Positions 34,911-47,165 of a stretch of 64,000 nucleotides of DNA are shown here, piece after piece. The DNA is from Albizia julibrissin (taxonomy: Eukaryota; Streptophyta; Magnoliopsida; Fabales; Fabaceae): contig CM073479.1 in the NCBI GenBank assembly GCA_037074505.1, positions 43,544,156 through 43,608,155 on the forward strand, given 5' to 3'. Every line of letters begins with the position of its first letter. Position 1 is the stretch's first letter. Both the position numbers and the translations under genes were made by a program. Under the pieces are notes generated by a model. The model saw only the letters and a program-made list of their open reading frames with translations. It did not search any database and was not told where the DNA came from.

Positions 34911-36000
34911 TTACACATTCATACCCTGATATTTCTAATTTATCTTTTTATTTTATTGGAGACAATTATGTTGAACCCTCGGATATCAAATGTGAGTATT
35001 TCTTGGAGATCCTTTCCCCTAGACCCAACCTCCAATATTTCTAATTTCTAAATGCACTGAAAATTTGTGCTTTATATTAAATTTCATTGAACACCTCCCT
35101 ATTATTGTGTGTTTGGATTAGTTTTTAGAGAATAATTTTTAAAGAAAAAGTGATAAAAATGATTTTAGAGAATAGATTTTGATCATAATATATTATGAGA
35201 AAAAAAAATGATTTTGATAAAATAATAGTATTTAGGTATTATTATCATAATCACTTTTTCATAGTGAAATTACTAAAAAGGACATTATCTTTTATGATGA
35301 TTGTATATAAAGGATAAAATTATATTTTATGTATTTTTAAAATTTAAATTTTATAATAAATACCAAAAATGAAATAAATTTGTGTATAAAATTAAAATTA
35401 TAAATTTTTTTAATTATGTAACATGAAGAAAAAAATATTACACATTTCTTGGAGATCCTTTCCCCTGTTATTTCACATTCATACCCTGATATTTCTAATT
35501 TATTTTTTTATTTTATTGGAGACAATTATGTTGAACACTGTTGAATATTAAATGTGAGTATTTTTAAATATCCTTTCCCCTAAACCCAACCTCCAATATT
35601 TCTAATTTCTAAGTGCACTGAAAATTTGTGCTTTATATTAAATTGCATTAAACACCTCCATATTATTGTGTGTTTAAATTAGATTTTGGAGAATAGTTTC
35701 TAAAAAAAAAAGTGATAAAAGTATTTTAGAGAATAGATTTTGATCATAATAGATTACGAGAAAAAAAGTGATTTTGATAAAATAATAGTATTTAGGTATT
35801 ATTATCATAATCACTTTTTCATTGTGAAATTACTAAAAAGGACATTATCTTTTATAATAATTTCATATAAAGGATAAAATTTATATTTTATGTATTTTTA
35901 AAATTTAAATTTCATAATAAATACTAAAAATAAAATAAATATGTGTATAAAATTAAAATTATAACATTTATCAATTATATAACATTAAAAAAAATAGATC
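34911..36000. repeat. tandem duplication, about 560-bp unit
   Basis: The segment from 34,911 (CACATTCATACCCTGATATT) is repeated from 35,471 with about 90 percent identity by eye, and the similarity continues through CTCCAATATTTCTAATTTC, GTGTGTTTGGATTAG (GTGTGTTTAAATTAG in copy 2) and TTTAGGTATTATTATCATAA. Each copy includes an old MITE. No gene in either unit; the small open frame at 34,821-35,051 is AT-rich noise. Confidence 0.75.
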
Positions 36001-36189
36001 ACACACACATATATTAATAAATTGTATAATAAAAAATTGTTTATAAATAGTTCGCATGGAAAGTAAAATGACAACTAAAAAGGAAAGAAAAAAATCAGAT
36101 GGGGAAGGGTATCATTATGACTCGAATCTGGCTTCAATCCCCTACAATAGGGTCCATTGTCAATCATTTGCTTAAAACGACACCATTTC

Positions 36190-36860
36190 GGTGTAGTTTT
36201 GGGTGTAAGGTGATGGGATTCATTTTTTTTTATATATAAATGGTTTCTAGTATTTTTGAAGTATTTTTTTAGAAGCATCTAATATCTTAAAATATTTTTT
36301 AAGTAGCATGAAGTATTCTAAAATAATTTTTTGTATTTTAATCCCTTAAAATATTTTTTTAGTTGCACTCAATATATTACCAGATTGATTGCAATGTTAC
36401 CATTAATTATTTTTTTAACTTCAAAAATTACTTTAAAATATTTTTTTGGTTCTTTTAAACCTTTAAAATATTTGTTCAGTTGTACTCGTGTCTTAGGAGA
36501 TTGACTACAATTTTACCATTAATGTATTTTTTTTAGTAGTAACGAGCACCCAAATCTTAGGATACTGATTTATTGATTTTCACCCACTCTAAAAAAATTT
36601 TCCAGTAGCACCTAATATATATTAAAGTAATTTTAGGAGTTGAAAAACTAATTAGGAGTAAAATTACAATCAGTCTGATAAAACCAGTATAATTGAAAAA
36701 ATATTTTAAGGGATTAAAATATAAAAAAATATTTTAAAATACTGCATGCTACTTAAAATTTTTTTTAAGATACTAGATACTTCCAAAAAAAATACTGAAA
36801 ACCATTTAAAAAAAAAAGATCAACCACATTCCCTTTACACCCAAAACTACACAACTGTAG
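36190..36860. mobile_element. foldback element with long inverted arms
   Basis: The left end TGTAGTTTTGGGTGTAAGG (36,195) is mirrored by CTTTACACCCAAAACTACA (ending about 36,850), and the arms stay complementary inward for roughly 200 bases (AGTATTTTTGAAGTATTTTT against AAAAAAATACTGAAAACC; TTTTAATCCCTTAAAATATT against AATATTTTAAGGGATTAAAA). The centre (36,420-36,620) also has internal repeats. No coding capacity. Confidence 0.7.
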
Positions 36861-37199
36861 TTTTGTGGCAACGGAGGGCATTGCAGGACTGAAGCCAGAT
36901 CCTTATGACTCACCAACTAATAAAGAGAAAAAATCCAGCGTCTCTAAAACACTCAAAAACCATGATTTTAGATTAAAAAAAAATTCTAAATATTTATAGT
37001 AGATTATTTAGGATACCTGTAGCTTATTTTATAAATATTTTTTATATAAATCGAAATAAAATTATTCTCACATACTTATCTTATATATCGTCATAAAAAA
37101 TATGCTTTTAAAAATTTTAATTGTTATTCCAAATATCACAGAGTGCGTGGGTAAATTTCGGAAGCACTTTTTTTTTTCTTTTATCCAAACAGACGCAGA

Positions 37200-37357
37200 C
37201 TTATCCACACTGTACGCAAAGGTAAATGTGAAAAAAAATTGCTGAATTCATCCGGCGAAATTCCGGCCGAACGGATAGTGCTTTGCAGGGACGGGGTTGC
37301 ACGCACAACATACAATAAGCTGCTAAAATCCTTACCGCCTCAGGCCACTCTTATCAC
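37200..37357 (+). promoter_or_regulatory. probable promoter-proximal/5' UTR region of the PCD gene
   Basis: Base composition becomes GC-richer (TTCATCCGGCGAAATTCCGG, CAGGGACGGGGTTGCACGCA) immediately before the ATG at 37,358, as expected of a transcribed leader. No TATA box could be fixed. Confidence 0.3.
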
Positions 37358-39643
37358 ATGAATCGGTTTCTTGAGCTTCCCCTACTTTCTCCACCCAACC
37401 TAAAGGCTCGATTTGCACCGTTGTTTCAAGGCTTACTTCGATCGCGTCGATGGTACTATTTGTCTTTTTTTTTTTTTTGGGGTTGGGTTTTGCATGTTTT
37501 CAAGATTTTTAAGCCTTTTCTTGTGGGCTCATGCATTCATATGGATTCTGCATCTTGATGTGTCATTTTCTGTGATTGTCTTGTTTTCGCCACTCGATAC
37601 CATCTTCCTTGGGTGTAACTAGGTACAGATTTTACACCCACTTATTCAGTATTTATAATTTTTATTTAATGTTTGGTGAGTTTAACTTATCAAGCTTTCA
37701 GCGTGGAGTTTGGCTGTTTGGAAATCCACTTTAACTTGCTTGCAGTTTATGTAGTCATGTCTTTGAGATACCTAAGGATCAGGTTGGAGTCTCATCAAAT
37801 AACTCACTTCCCAGATTTAGAACATATTGCACTAGCAAAGGTGCGTCTAGACCTTTTTCAATCTTTTTCTTCTTGATTGTGGAGAAGCTAAGTGCCTTCT
37901 GTTCACGTGTCATTACTTTTTATTTTTCATTATTAATGATGCAATTTCCTGCTCTTAGTGTGGTAAACGGGATGAAACTGGATGAAAATGCATTTGCATT
38001 CTCTAGATTTAAACTCTTCTCTTTTTAGATTGAAAAGGATATATTTCTGTGAGAGTGATAGTTAGATGTCCTTTCTTAAACACGGTTCTCTCATTTTCAT
38101 GGATGCTTTTCGATTGTTTCATGGGATTTGAATTTCAAATGGTCCCTGTGCCCTGTCCCTGTTGAGCCTTATCAACATCTAAGGATATCCCTCCTGTTCA
38201 CTTTCTGCTCATTCAAGGGTTGTTTTGTCCATAGAGATGTTTACGGCACCTTGGCTTTATACTCTCCCTGTTTCCTATTAAGAGAAACTGTCATTCCTTT
38301 GATGAACCTTGCCATTCTGTGATTACATGTTATTACTTCTTCTCAATAATTGACTCTTTTTCTGTGTAAGCAACTAGTAGGGTGACAGCATGCATATGCA
38401 AAAATATCCTTGTTTTTGTTGTCGTCATCGTCTAATAATATGCTTTTGTTTTCTGACTATTTGTTAGATCTGTTAATCAAAAAGTGTGTACCATGTAATA
38501 CAAAGGAATTGCGACCCATGACTGATGGTGCAGCAGACTCTCTTATGCCGCAGGTTCATTTATAAATTTCAAGTTCTCTAACTCTAATTCTGAGTACTAT
38601 CATCTTTGTTATTTACGATGGGTGGTCAGGTTGCTGGATGGAATTTGGAAAAGGAAGATGGTATAATGAAGCTGAGGCAGTCATGGAAAGTAAAATCTTT
38701 CACCAAGGGGTTGGAGTTTTTCAAAATAGTAGCTGATCTTGCTGAAAGTGAAGGTATCTTGTTCTTTTTTCATTGTGTTACTATTCTCTTATTATTTAAC
38801 GTTAAAGGTTATATAAAAGATGTAACTGAGGCGTTTGTAATGCAGGTCACCATCCTGATCTTCACCTTGTTGGTTGGAACAATGTTATTATTGAGATTTG
38901 GACTCATGCAGTTGGTATGAATTACTATTCAAGTTATTTGATCCTATGTTGGCATGTAGAAATATGGTATAAAAGAGGTTTTTCCCAAGCATGATGTGAA
39001 ATCATTAAATCAATACTAGTGCGGGCTGGCATATTGATGCTTACAAGCTGCATGGGTGAAAACGTACATTTCTAGCATAAGATAGTTTGGCGTCTTTATT
39101 GACATTGGTTTTAAATCTTCCATAATGCATCTTAGACTCTTGCTATCTTCTCAGTCTCTGTAAAGCGGATAAATCTCTTCAAAAGGGAAAAAGGTCCATA
39201 ATCTGGCTTTTATGAAAACTGCTCCTGATTTTCTGAAGCCTTGATCTGGGCATCTATTCAATTGCTTTAAGTTGTTTTTTTTTTAATTTGCTAAAACACT
39301 GCTCGTGACAAGCAAAGAAAAGGAAGCAACTTGAACAAATTCAATTAGTGAGCAGATGGTAATGCGAGTACTGAAACAACAGGGAATGCAGATGAGAAGT
39401 GATCGAGTATCTTGGGGGTTTCAATTCATAATTTGTGTGCGCTAAGCAGAAATATGTATTTTTTCCCCATATTTTTTTCATTCCTGATATTTAATCATAG
39501 TTTTTGTTGAATGTACTACCTGGGCATTTATCAAAGTGATCTATGCTCATGCAGGTGGACTGACAGAAAATGACTTCATACTTGCTGCTAAGATCAACAA
39601 GCTTCCTTTGGATCACCTACTTAGGCGGAAAGCTGCAGAATGA
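37358..39643 (+). CDS. pterin-4a-carbinolamine dehydratase (organellar PCD-like)
   Basis: Six exons: 37358-37452, 37746-37840, 38468-38553, 38630-38753, 38846-38914, 39555-39643. All junctions are in frame and give 185 residues. The family enzyme dehydrates 4a-hydroxytetrahydrobiopterin or related pterins during cofactor recycling; animal members double as the DCoH coactivator. The domain starts at about residue 92 (VAGWNLEKEDGIMKL). Catalytic histidines are visible in GHHPDLHLVGWNNV (His135, His136) and IWTHAVGGLT (His154). The first 60 residues are rich in R, S and L with few acids, so an organelle transit peptide is likely. Length matches the Arabidopsis homologue At1g29810 (about 187). 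It lies 3.6 kb downstream of the CorA-like gene, a neighbour in Arabidopsis too. Confidence 0.93.
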
Positions 39644-39649
39644 AAAATG

Positions 39650-41800
39650 GAAAGTGTTACTGAAAATCAGCGCCATGATATACCTTCGTTGCTTTATCTT
39701 GTTAGTGAAATTCTAAAACATTTTTTTGGCGTCATAGCTGTGCTAATGGCACCCTTATAATCTAGTGTTGTGCCTTTCCAAATGGTGAGGTGAGCCCTGC
39801 AAACTCCAGAGATATTGAATCTTCTCAACAAGGATTTAATGGAGTTTGGTGACTTGTTAGATAATTCATTTAACAATAACAAATATGAAATGTTTTGATC
39901 ATCTTCGTTCATGAAAAATTATTAAATAGATATGAGTAATTTTAAAAAATTTGAATAGAATCATACTGATTTTTTCTTTATGAATGATTGAGAGTGATGG
40001 AGTTAGTTTACCCGCAGGGGCATAGTTAGATTCGTATTTATTGGATATCCCCTTCATTTTCGGTTGAAATCTAGTTAACTAATAACTACAGACAACCCTC
40101 AAAATACCCATCGTGTTTAAAAAAAAAAATATTGCTAATCAGGAAATTGGCGTTTCTAAAATTTATTTCTAAACAATTAATTGAAATAACAATCAAAACA
40201 ACTATGAGAAAAAAAAATGTCGATGGGCATATCTTCCTCCGCCATCTGTCACAGGACCACTATAGATATACAATTCCATTCTACCTCCCTTAGTTTCCTT
40301 CATTGAGTTATGTCTTTCTTCAGTATTTCTTCAAGAACTGCCCGAGGAAGAAGAAACAAAGGAATTAGAATAATCAATTTCTCACCTCATCACCTCCTAT
40401 CAAATACCCAAATCTCTAACTGCAATTAAGAATAAAATCTCACTAAGCACAATAAATTGGAGCTGCAGAATAACATGAATATTTATTGTCAGTACAGAAC
40501 CTATTGAAAAAATCAAGCAGACTTTGATATAACAAAATGTTTCATAAACTTTTGCAGTTAAAACTTCAGGTCAAAGCAAATGGTAGAAAGTACCACATGC
40601 TAAACTCATCGTTAAATTTTATATTAACTATGGTATGCACTATAGTGACCCTTATTAAAAGAGATGCCTTCCTCCGTAGTAATTGCTCAAAACATGAACA
40701 GGAGTTAACAGAATTATCAAAGAATGCCAGGACCATACATTTTAGTGCAAATAGCCTTCCTGTAATCTGAAATGCATGTCTACCTAAAATTCTAGCATAA
40801 TCTAGGATCTATTCTCACATGCATCGAACTATGACTGACTTCATAAAAGTGAGCTCACTAAAAATAGTAGATTGATGGTTAGAGAGCAACGACTGTGATT
40901 GTTAGCTATTATTTTAATTCCTAAAAGTACAGTTATTTTCCTTTCTAATGCTAGAGGAATCTTATCATGTCAAGCAATTGCGAAGAGTTCCATGAGAGGA
41001 AATCTCTCCAACCCCTTATTAATTGCGTCAAACAGTAAATAAGAAGTTGCAAAGTGACACGACTATTCCCTTTGAGTCCAGAAGTTTGACTGCTAAACTT
41101 CTGAAAAAAGGCAAATTATAGAAAATCCCACATACTAAACTCATTGTTAAAAAATTTAGAAGCAATTTATGCACAATGGCAGAAAATAGACATGATTCTT
41201 CAGATTGATCAACAGTAGATGCCCAGATGGTTTCACCTCTCATAAGTCTAAAAATCCTGTTAAAATGGAACAATGTCCTATGTAAAAGATACCGAAGTCT
41301 ACAACTATTTGAGTCGAACAGTGTTCCATGGAAAATTTCAGTGAAACTAAGACCTTCACTAATCAAAGATCTAAGGTAATAGAATGTAATACATAGTCTG
41401 GGCAGACAAACACATTGAAAGCAGCAAAGCAGTCCTCAGGCCTCAGGCCCCAGGCCATTATGAATGCTTGTTACATAATATCTCCATCAGCTTCATGTTG
41501 AAAGACAAGTTGGTGATTTTAATAACCAGAAACCCTCAAGTTCAACCAATTTACTCACACATTTATTAAAGCATTCAATAACTACTCAGCTCAGCATGAA
41601 TTGGTCCATCAAACCCCACTATCGTGTTTTATTATACGCATAACTTCTATTCACCTACAACATAATGTAATCAAATTGCAATGGCAAATGCTTATAAAAG
41701 CTAGTCATGAACCACGTAATTTTCATCTAACGTTCTAAAAGTATATGGGTGTTAGATACAAAAAAAGCCTTCCAATCAGGGGCAGCAAGCTACCTCTGTA
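39650..41800. other. intergenic DNA between the PCD and methyltransferase genes
   Basis: Holds the 3' ends of two converging genes. No domain was recognised in the open stretches at 40,537-40,770 (+) or 41,028-41,366 (-). A short CTCAGGCCTCAGGCCCCAGG repeat lies near 41,434. Related phrases occur twice (TACCACATGCTAAACTCATC near 40,591 and CCCACATACTAAACTCATTG near 41,126), a weak direct repeat of about 535 bp spacing. Confidence 0.4.
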
Positions 41801-41807
41801 TTTAACT

Positions 41808-42941
41808 TCATCTTGATAAAGGCTTCTGCAGCAAGGCAGTCAAGTAAACCTCTCCATTCTTCAACCCAGCAGCATCGGTCTTATTTGCAATCGCCCACTT
41901 CACCTTCTTATACCCAAACTTTCCAATCAAAGGAGCATAAACCTTCTCAAGGTCCACTCTCTTGCTGAAGAATTGATCTATCCACATATACCCTCCGCCC
42001 CTCAATACTCTGTCCACATCATAGAACAAAAACTCCATCATCGTTAATGGGATCCACCTGTTTATTGCGCGACCGCATCGAACAAGATCCACAACACCAT
42101 CAAACAATGGCAGCCTCTGCTGCAACGGCACATGCAGCGGCACCAACCCCCTCAGCGCCACGGCCTCACTGTACGGCGCGGCCACATTCATGGTTGTAGT
42201 CACCACCGTCACATTATGGAGCTTCATTCTCGCAGCAAAGGTCCCTGTGCCGCCACCGACATCGAGACCTAAACGGAGAACGGATTTCGCCGATTTTGCG
42301 ATTTGCATCAATTGTGGAATCGGAAGATCCAGTTCGGTTTTGTAGCTCATGAATTTGGAGATTTCTTGAGATAGGTCGAAACCCATATTGGAATTTAATC
42401 GGTTGAGGCAATCAAAGCTTTTGCAGGAGTACTTATCCCAGATAACATTGGAGCTCGGGAGCGACGAAGGGAAGGGATTATGCGGAAGAGAAGAAGTGGG
42501 TTTTTGCGGGGTTCTAGAGAAACATCGCCGGCGAGGAAGAGGGTGGCAACCGCGGAGAATGAGAGTCTCAGCGAGGTCGGAATCTGAAGGGCAAAGCGAG
42601 AACAGAGTGTAGCTCATGTACTTGTGCAGGAGCTCAGGGTGGTTATGACAAGCCGAAGCTATGGGAGCTAAATGAGAGTACAACAAGAGATCTGAAGGAA
42701 CTGTGGGTTTAGTAGTGGAAGCAGGATTGTCACTCCCAGGTGACTGCTGAAGGCGCGTGAGTCGGTTTACGGTGGCGCGTATAGTGTGGAGTTGATGGAG
42801 AAGCTGATCAGGAACAGGATGAGGCGCTTTCGGGGGACTGGGAGGCTGAAACGAAGAGGCAGTGAGGTGGTAGAGGGCGAGGATGTTGGTGGCGACCATG
42901 GCGACGAGGAGGACAAGATTTAGACCCATGGTGAAGCCCAT
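41808..42941 (-). CDS. membrane-anchored SAM-dependent methyltransferase-like protein
   Basis: Single exon, 377 residues from the ATG at 42,941. A longer start at 42,998 adds 19 residues, but MGFTMGLNLVLLVAMVATNI is the conserved N-terminus of this plant family (compare At1g29790, about 378 residues), so the shorter one is preferred. Residues 5-27 form one membrane anchor, as in Golgi type II proteins. A proline/serine-rich stem follows, then a conserved region (ASACHNHPELLHKYMSY; RGCHPLPRRRC; YSCKSFDCL). The SAM-binding motif I is LDVGGGTGTFAARM (residues 226-239). A later block GVVDLVRCGRAINRW and VDRVLRGGGYMWID complete the Rossmann-type fold. The substrate is unknown. Convergent with the PCD gene. 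Confidence 0.92.
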   Translation of the reverse strand: MGFTMGLNLVLLVAMVATNILALYHLTASSFQPPSPPKAPHPVPDQLLHQLHTIRATVNRLTRLQQSPGSDNPASTTKPTVPSDLLLYSHLAPIASACHNHPELLHKYMSYTLFSLCPSDSDLAETLILRGCHPLPRRRCFSRTPQKPTSSLPHNPFPSSLPSSNVIWDKYSCKSFDCLNRLNSNMGFDLSQEISKFMSYKTELDLPIPQLMQIAKSAKSVLRLGLDVGGGTGTFAARMKLHNVTVVTTTMNVAAPYSEAVALRGLVPLHVPLQQRLPLFDGVVDLVRCGRAINRWIPLTMMEFLFYDVDRVLRGGGYMWIDQFFSKRVDLEKVYAPLIGKFGYKKVKWAIANKTDAAGLKNGEVYLTALLQKPLSR

Positions 42942-43631
42942 TTCGTCGCCTGAGGTCTCTGGATTTGCCTTATGTATGGGTGAGTGAGAACCTGACACCT
43001 TGCAGGTCTGCTTCGGAAATTGGAAGCCAGGGACCTTTGTTATTAAGCTTCAAATGGGATTTGTTTTGTACCTTCAGTTTCAGACTAAAACTCGCAACTA
43101 GCAAAGTGATCGGAGCTTAAAGTGAATGAGTGATGTTGACGTTGATTTGAGTAATGATTTCAGTGGTCACGAAATAAAATGAAAGATTTGTTTGGCATAC
43201 GTTTGCTTATTTTTATAAGTCTAATTTTATAAATTATAAAAAATATTTCATATTTTATAAATCATGATTTATAAATATTTATGAAGTTTTCGTAAGTTAT
43301 TTCAACCATACATTTAAAAAAAAAAGAGAGAGAAGGAAACCGGAGGATCATAACCTTGGAAAAATTACAGTGAATAGGTAAAAGATATTTAAGATTTTTA
43401 ATTTAGATGCGAGTAATATCACGCACTCATCTTCCCTTATTTTTATAATTTAATCATAAAAAGTTCCTCTACTATATTCTAAAAAAATGTGACTATAAAT
43501 CTTAGATTGGTAGGTCCACCTTGCTTTGAATCAAATACGGAAAATTGGACTGGATATTGAATCGATCAAGATATTAGATTAAGTGTCAGTGGTTTAGACT
43601 GGATCAATTTGGGTGGTTAGATTAGGGTCAG

Positions 43632-43634
<3 letters not shown>

Positions 43635-43670
<36 letters not shown>
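43635..43670. repeat. (AT)18 microsatellite
   Basis: An uninterrupted AT dinucleotide run of 36 bases, followed by AATTTAAATG. Confidence 0.95.
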
Positions 43671-43675
<5 letters not shown>

Positions 43676-44822
43676 AAATGTTTATGCATACCATTTAAAA
43701 TATTACATGAAATTTTTTTACAACAAATAGTTCAATATAATATTCTGAACCTAATACCCATAAAAATATCATTAAGTATATAAGGATTTTTCTCCAACCA
43801 ATGTTAAAAATATTTCACAATCCTTTTAAAGCTTCTTGTAAATCAAAAAATTTTAGGAAAATAATTTTTTTAAAAAAACTAAAATGACATCGTTTGGAAT
43901 ATAAAAAAACTCAAAAAAAAATATAACATGTGACTAGCCCGTTCACCCTTATTCACACTGGTTCACCGGTCGACCTTGATTTTCTGCATTCAACTGGACT
44001 GACGACCAGTTTATCGATTTTCAATATGAACCGACGAGTCTGATCCAATTTTCAATACAATGCTTTGGACATTGCAACTGTATAAATTAGATTTGAGAAT
44101 TGAGCATTGATCCAAGGGATTTGAATCTTTTCATTTCTTCATTCTTTGCTTTTCCCTCATCTCATCATACCTGTTAAATTACAAAAATGAATAATTGACG
44201 TGTGATATTTTATGAGATTATGTAAATTTTTATTTTATTTTTAGATGGTCTGTAATTATCAATGGTCTATATCAAATTTAACCAATTTAAATTTATTTAC
44301 TTTTTATGCAAATATTGTAATAAATTATATAAAATAATAAATCTGTCTAATTTTTAATTTAAAAATGAAAATACGAAAAGGAGAAGAGAATAAGTAATAG
44401 AATGGCTAATGTTGGTTGAGAGTAAATTCCTACGAGTAAATTATTACTAATATTATTATAATTATTAATGAATATGGATTAAGAGTAAATTATGGTTCAA
44501 GTTGTCCATATGAGAATTAAAAAGGAAGCAGAAGGCAATCCCGAGGCAGAGAAAAATTAGAAAGGCGGAGCAGTTGGATGGGAATGCACGTGAAATTAGT
44601 CAATTTACAGCGTCTGGATCCTCTTCTCTCGTGCAATAGGCCCAGTCACTTGTCCATGACCCGTTTAATTTTTTTTTTTTAATTTCAATGATAAGTTATC
44701 TATAATTTTAATAGGCACTCACACGATCATCTGCAGGAAATGCTGCTTGACGATGAACGTGAGATCAGTCCAATACAATGCAAAAGCTCAAAACTGTATT
44801 CTGCATCTTAAGAAACTATTAT

Positions 44823-45031
44823 CATTTGGATTAGCTTATGAAAACTCTATAAATGCTTATAAATCGTGATTCATATAATACGAAGTAACTTTTACTGTTT
44901 ACGATGTTGCTTTTACGATCTACGAAATGTTTTTACGGTCTACAAGGTAAATATGTGGAGGAGATTTATCTCAATTTACGTAAATCAGATTTATAAAATA
45001 AGCCCGATTCTAAATAGAGTTTCCAAACATA
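44823..45031. mobile_element. MITE of the ACGGTCTACGAGG family
   Basis: From ATTTGGATTAGCTTATG to AGAGTTTCCAAACAT. The interior has CGTGATTCATATAATACGAA, three to four iterations of TTTTACGRTCTACRA and GGAGGAGATTTATCTCAATT, in the family order. Terminal TTTGGA/TCCAAA repeats are retained, but the target duplication is unclear. Confidence 0.65.
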
Positions 45032-45049
45032 CTAGTCTTATTCATCCAT

Positions 45050-45325
45050 CCCATTCACTCCCATCATTTTTTAAAAAAAAAAAGTCATCCACACTTTGAA
45101 ATATTTGTTTAGTAACATTCAATATCCTAAATTAATTTTTAGTATATTTTCTATCTTAAAATATGTTTTTTTAAACACTCGGTATCTAACATCTATCATC
45201 CAGAAGTATTTTCTTAATAACACCTAATATTCTGAATGCTAAAAAAAATTCCTAGTGATGGATGACTTCTTCTTTTTTTTTCCAAAAAAAAAAATACTTA
45301 CCTAACTTGTTTTTACCCCAAAACT
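45050..45325. mobile_element. relative of the 36-kb foldback element (truncated)
   Basis: The right end CCCCAAAACTACATAA and the interior (AGTATATTTTCTATCTTAAA; TAATATTCTGAATGCTAAAA) resemble an arm of the element at 36,190-36,860, and the following bases (GGCAAAGGAAGGG...AAGAATCC) parallel its flank. The left arm is not clear. Confidence 0.4.
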
Positions 45326-46577
45326 ACATAATCTGATGGCAAAGGAAGGGAACGGATGGGAAGGGTAAAGGAAAGAATCCTAGTCCATCAATCTCAACCC
45401 TATCTCAAACTACAGCATGTTGGGTTTTGGGTTCCTTCCTTGTGTTGATGAAGGTCAAATTTGAAGCTCATTTATGTATCACTTTATTTAGGTGGAGAGG
45501 GGTCAGATTAGTGTCTTGTCCGAGAGGTACTATTTAGAGGGAAAATGTAGTTATTTGAAAGTGAAGAGAGAAAATTATTTTTGCATTTCTATAAAGCAAT
45601 TTCGGTAAATCTGCGTTTTCACATTCGTTAAGAATTTGATAGGACTAAAATTTGGTCTGCAAGTTTAGAACATCTAGTTCTTTATTTTCAACGGGGAGAT
45701 CATTGATTTGTTGCCAAATGTGAGAGATATTGTGTTCACTCCACAGATGTTGGTTTGAGTATTTTACTATTTGTCAATGTTTTCATTTTCTATTTTCTAT
45801 TGTAAGATTATAACTTTAGATGTTTAACCTGTTGATTGCACATATTTGCGCTTCTGATTGGGCTTTCTTATACTCTATTTTCATTATTTTGATTATAGTA
45901 GAGATCATTTTCACAGAATAAATGTTATAGAGTACGGGCCAAACCCATTAGCAAGTGTTGCTAAACAAGAGGCCCATTAGGTGGGAGGTCCATTATCATA
46001 CAAGATTCATATATGGGCCACCAGGTAGGCCTATTTAAATAACGAGCGAGGTCTCACACGTGCTGCGCCTTGGACGAGGGATGCTTGTCACGTTTGTGTC
46101 AAGCCAGACATCAACTCTAACAAGCCTGGTGTGTGGCCTATTAAGGAGGCCTGAAAAATAAGGGTGGAAAAAATCAACTGAACGGGTGAGAGTACCACAC
46201 AGAAGAGTACCACAAGCTAAACTTAAAAACTTCTACCTTCTCGCAAATTTCAGCTTATTCCTATTCTTAAAATCTTTATATATCGAAACACAAAACAGAA
46301 CAGTTTGTACTTTATGTGATCGATATCAGTAAGATTGAACAATTGGTTGACAAAACAAATCAATAAAGTTCATTTTAGAACATAAGCAAAAAACAGAACA
46401 GGCGACGAGATATTCAACCAAAGCAAAAAACAGAAACAAATCAATTGGTTGGCAACACAAAACAGAACAGTTTGCACTTACGCAATCAATATCAATAAAG
46501 TTCATTTCTAATATTTTGAATCAAAACAATTGGTTTCACCTAAAGAGGAGCACACGACAAGGAGAATAGAGAATCAT

Positions 46578-46760
46578 CTAAAAAGGAGCACACGGCAATG
46601 GATTCCAGAACCAAAATTGTGAATCTAACGAAGAGAAGAGGAATGGCAATACCATCGCTAGCAACAACACTACAGGAAGCATTGTCCTCATGGAAATATG
46701 GCGACTAGAAGCGGCGGTTGAGGCCGAGCCTTTACCGGCGACGCCATTCAATATTGTCAC
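46578..46760 (-). pseudogene. galacturonosyltransferase (GT8, GAUT)-like N-terminus, frameshifted
   Basis: From the ATG at 46,760 the minus strand encodes 60 residues with SSRHISMRTMLPVVLLLA, MVLPFLF and then an unrelated tail. Skipping two bases after that phenylalanine restores FVRFTILVLESIAVCS. The order RHIS-x-RT, a membrane anchor ending LPF, LE and CS fits the N-terminus of GAUT13/14-type proteins, Golgi type II enzymes that build pectin backbones. Only the anchor is present, without a catalytic domain. The family call is from memory and short. Confidence 0.4.
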
Positions 46761-47029
46761 TCTCTTGATCCCGCTCGCCGATATTTAGTACTTCATCTTC
46801 CGAATTCCATCAATCCAATCCTTCTCTGTCGTATTGTGTTATTTGGATCGAATCAGCAAAAGATCTTAAGCTTTATTACCTCAGCGACGAGTGACGAGTG
46901 GCGAGTGAGTGATTCTCGGAGGAAGGATGGCTGACAAACGACGACGATGGGTTACGGCTTGGGTTCGATTGCTCAAAAATCAAGGGCTCAAGGCGAAGAA
47001 ATGAAGAGAATCAAGGGCGGTAAAGATGA

Positions 47030-47165
47030 AGACAGAAGTGAGAGTGGGTGAGAGTGTGACGACGAAGATGAAGAAAGAAGTGAGGTTAGGCGAGAGTGTG
47101 ACGACGATTCGGCAAAGATGAAGAAAGAAATGGGAGCCGGATCAGAGTGTGTGATGGTCTGGCGG
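47030..47165. repeat. imperfect minisatellite
   Basis: About three imperfect units of 40-55 bp sharing GAGAGTGTGACGACGA and AAGATGAAGAAAGAAGTGA, inside the 46,159-47,414 element. Likely produced by slippage in the leader of the captured fragment. Confidence 0.6.

Larger units (their letters stand above)
43050..46150. other. intergenic DNA with MITEs and a microsatellite
   Basis: No gene recognised. 43,190-43,315 looks like a decayed inverted-repeat MITE (GTTTGCTTATTTTTATAAG at the left, TCGTAAGTTATTTCAAC at the right). 45,950-46,150 contains GGGCCAAACCCATTAG and GTAGGCCTATTTAAATAACG and could be LTR-derived. The rest is AT-rich spacer. Confidence 0.4.

Noticed and set aside
40537..41366. Possible small genes between PCD and the methyltransferase
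   Set aside because: No recognisable domain, ordinary spacer composition; cannot be supported as genes.
42388..42612. Plus-strand frame of 74 residues inside the methyltransferase gene
   Set aside because: Antisense shadow of the intact minus-strand coding sequence.
46927..47005. ATGGCTGACAAACG considered as exon 1 of the PDCD5-like gene
   Set aside because: Only the first few residues look similar, it lies inside a TIR element and 1.6 kb from the next exon without a suitable donor.
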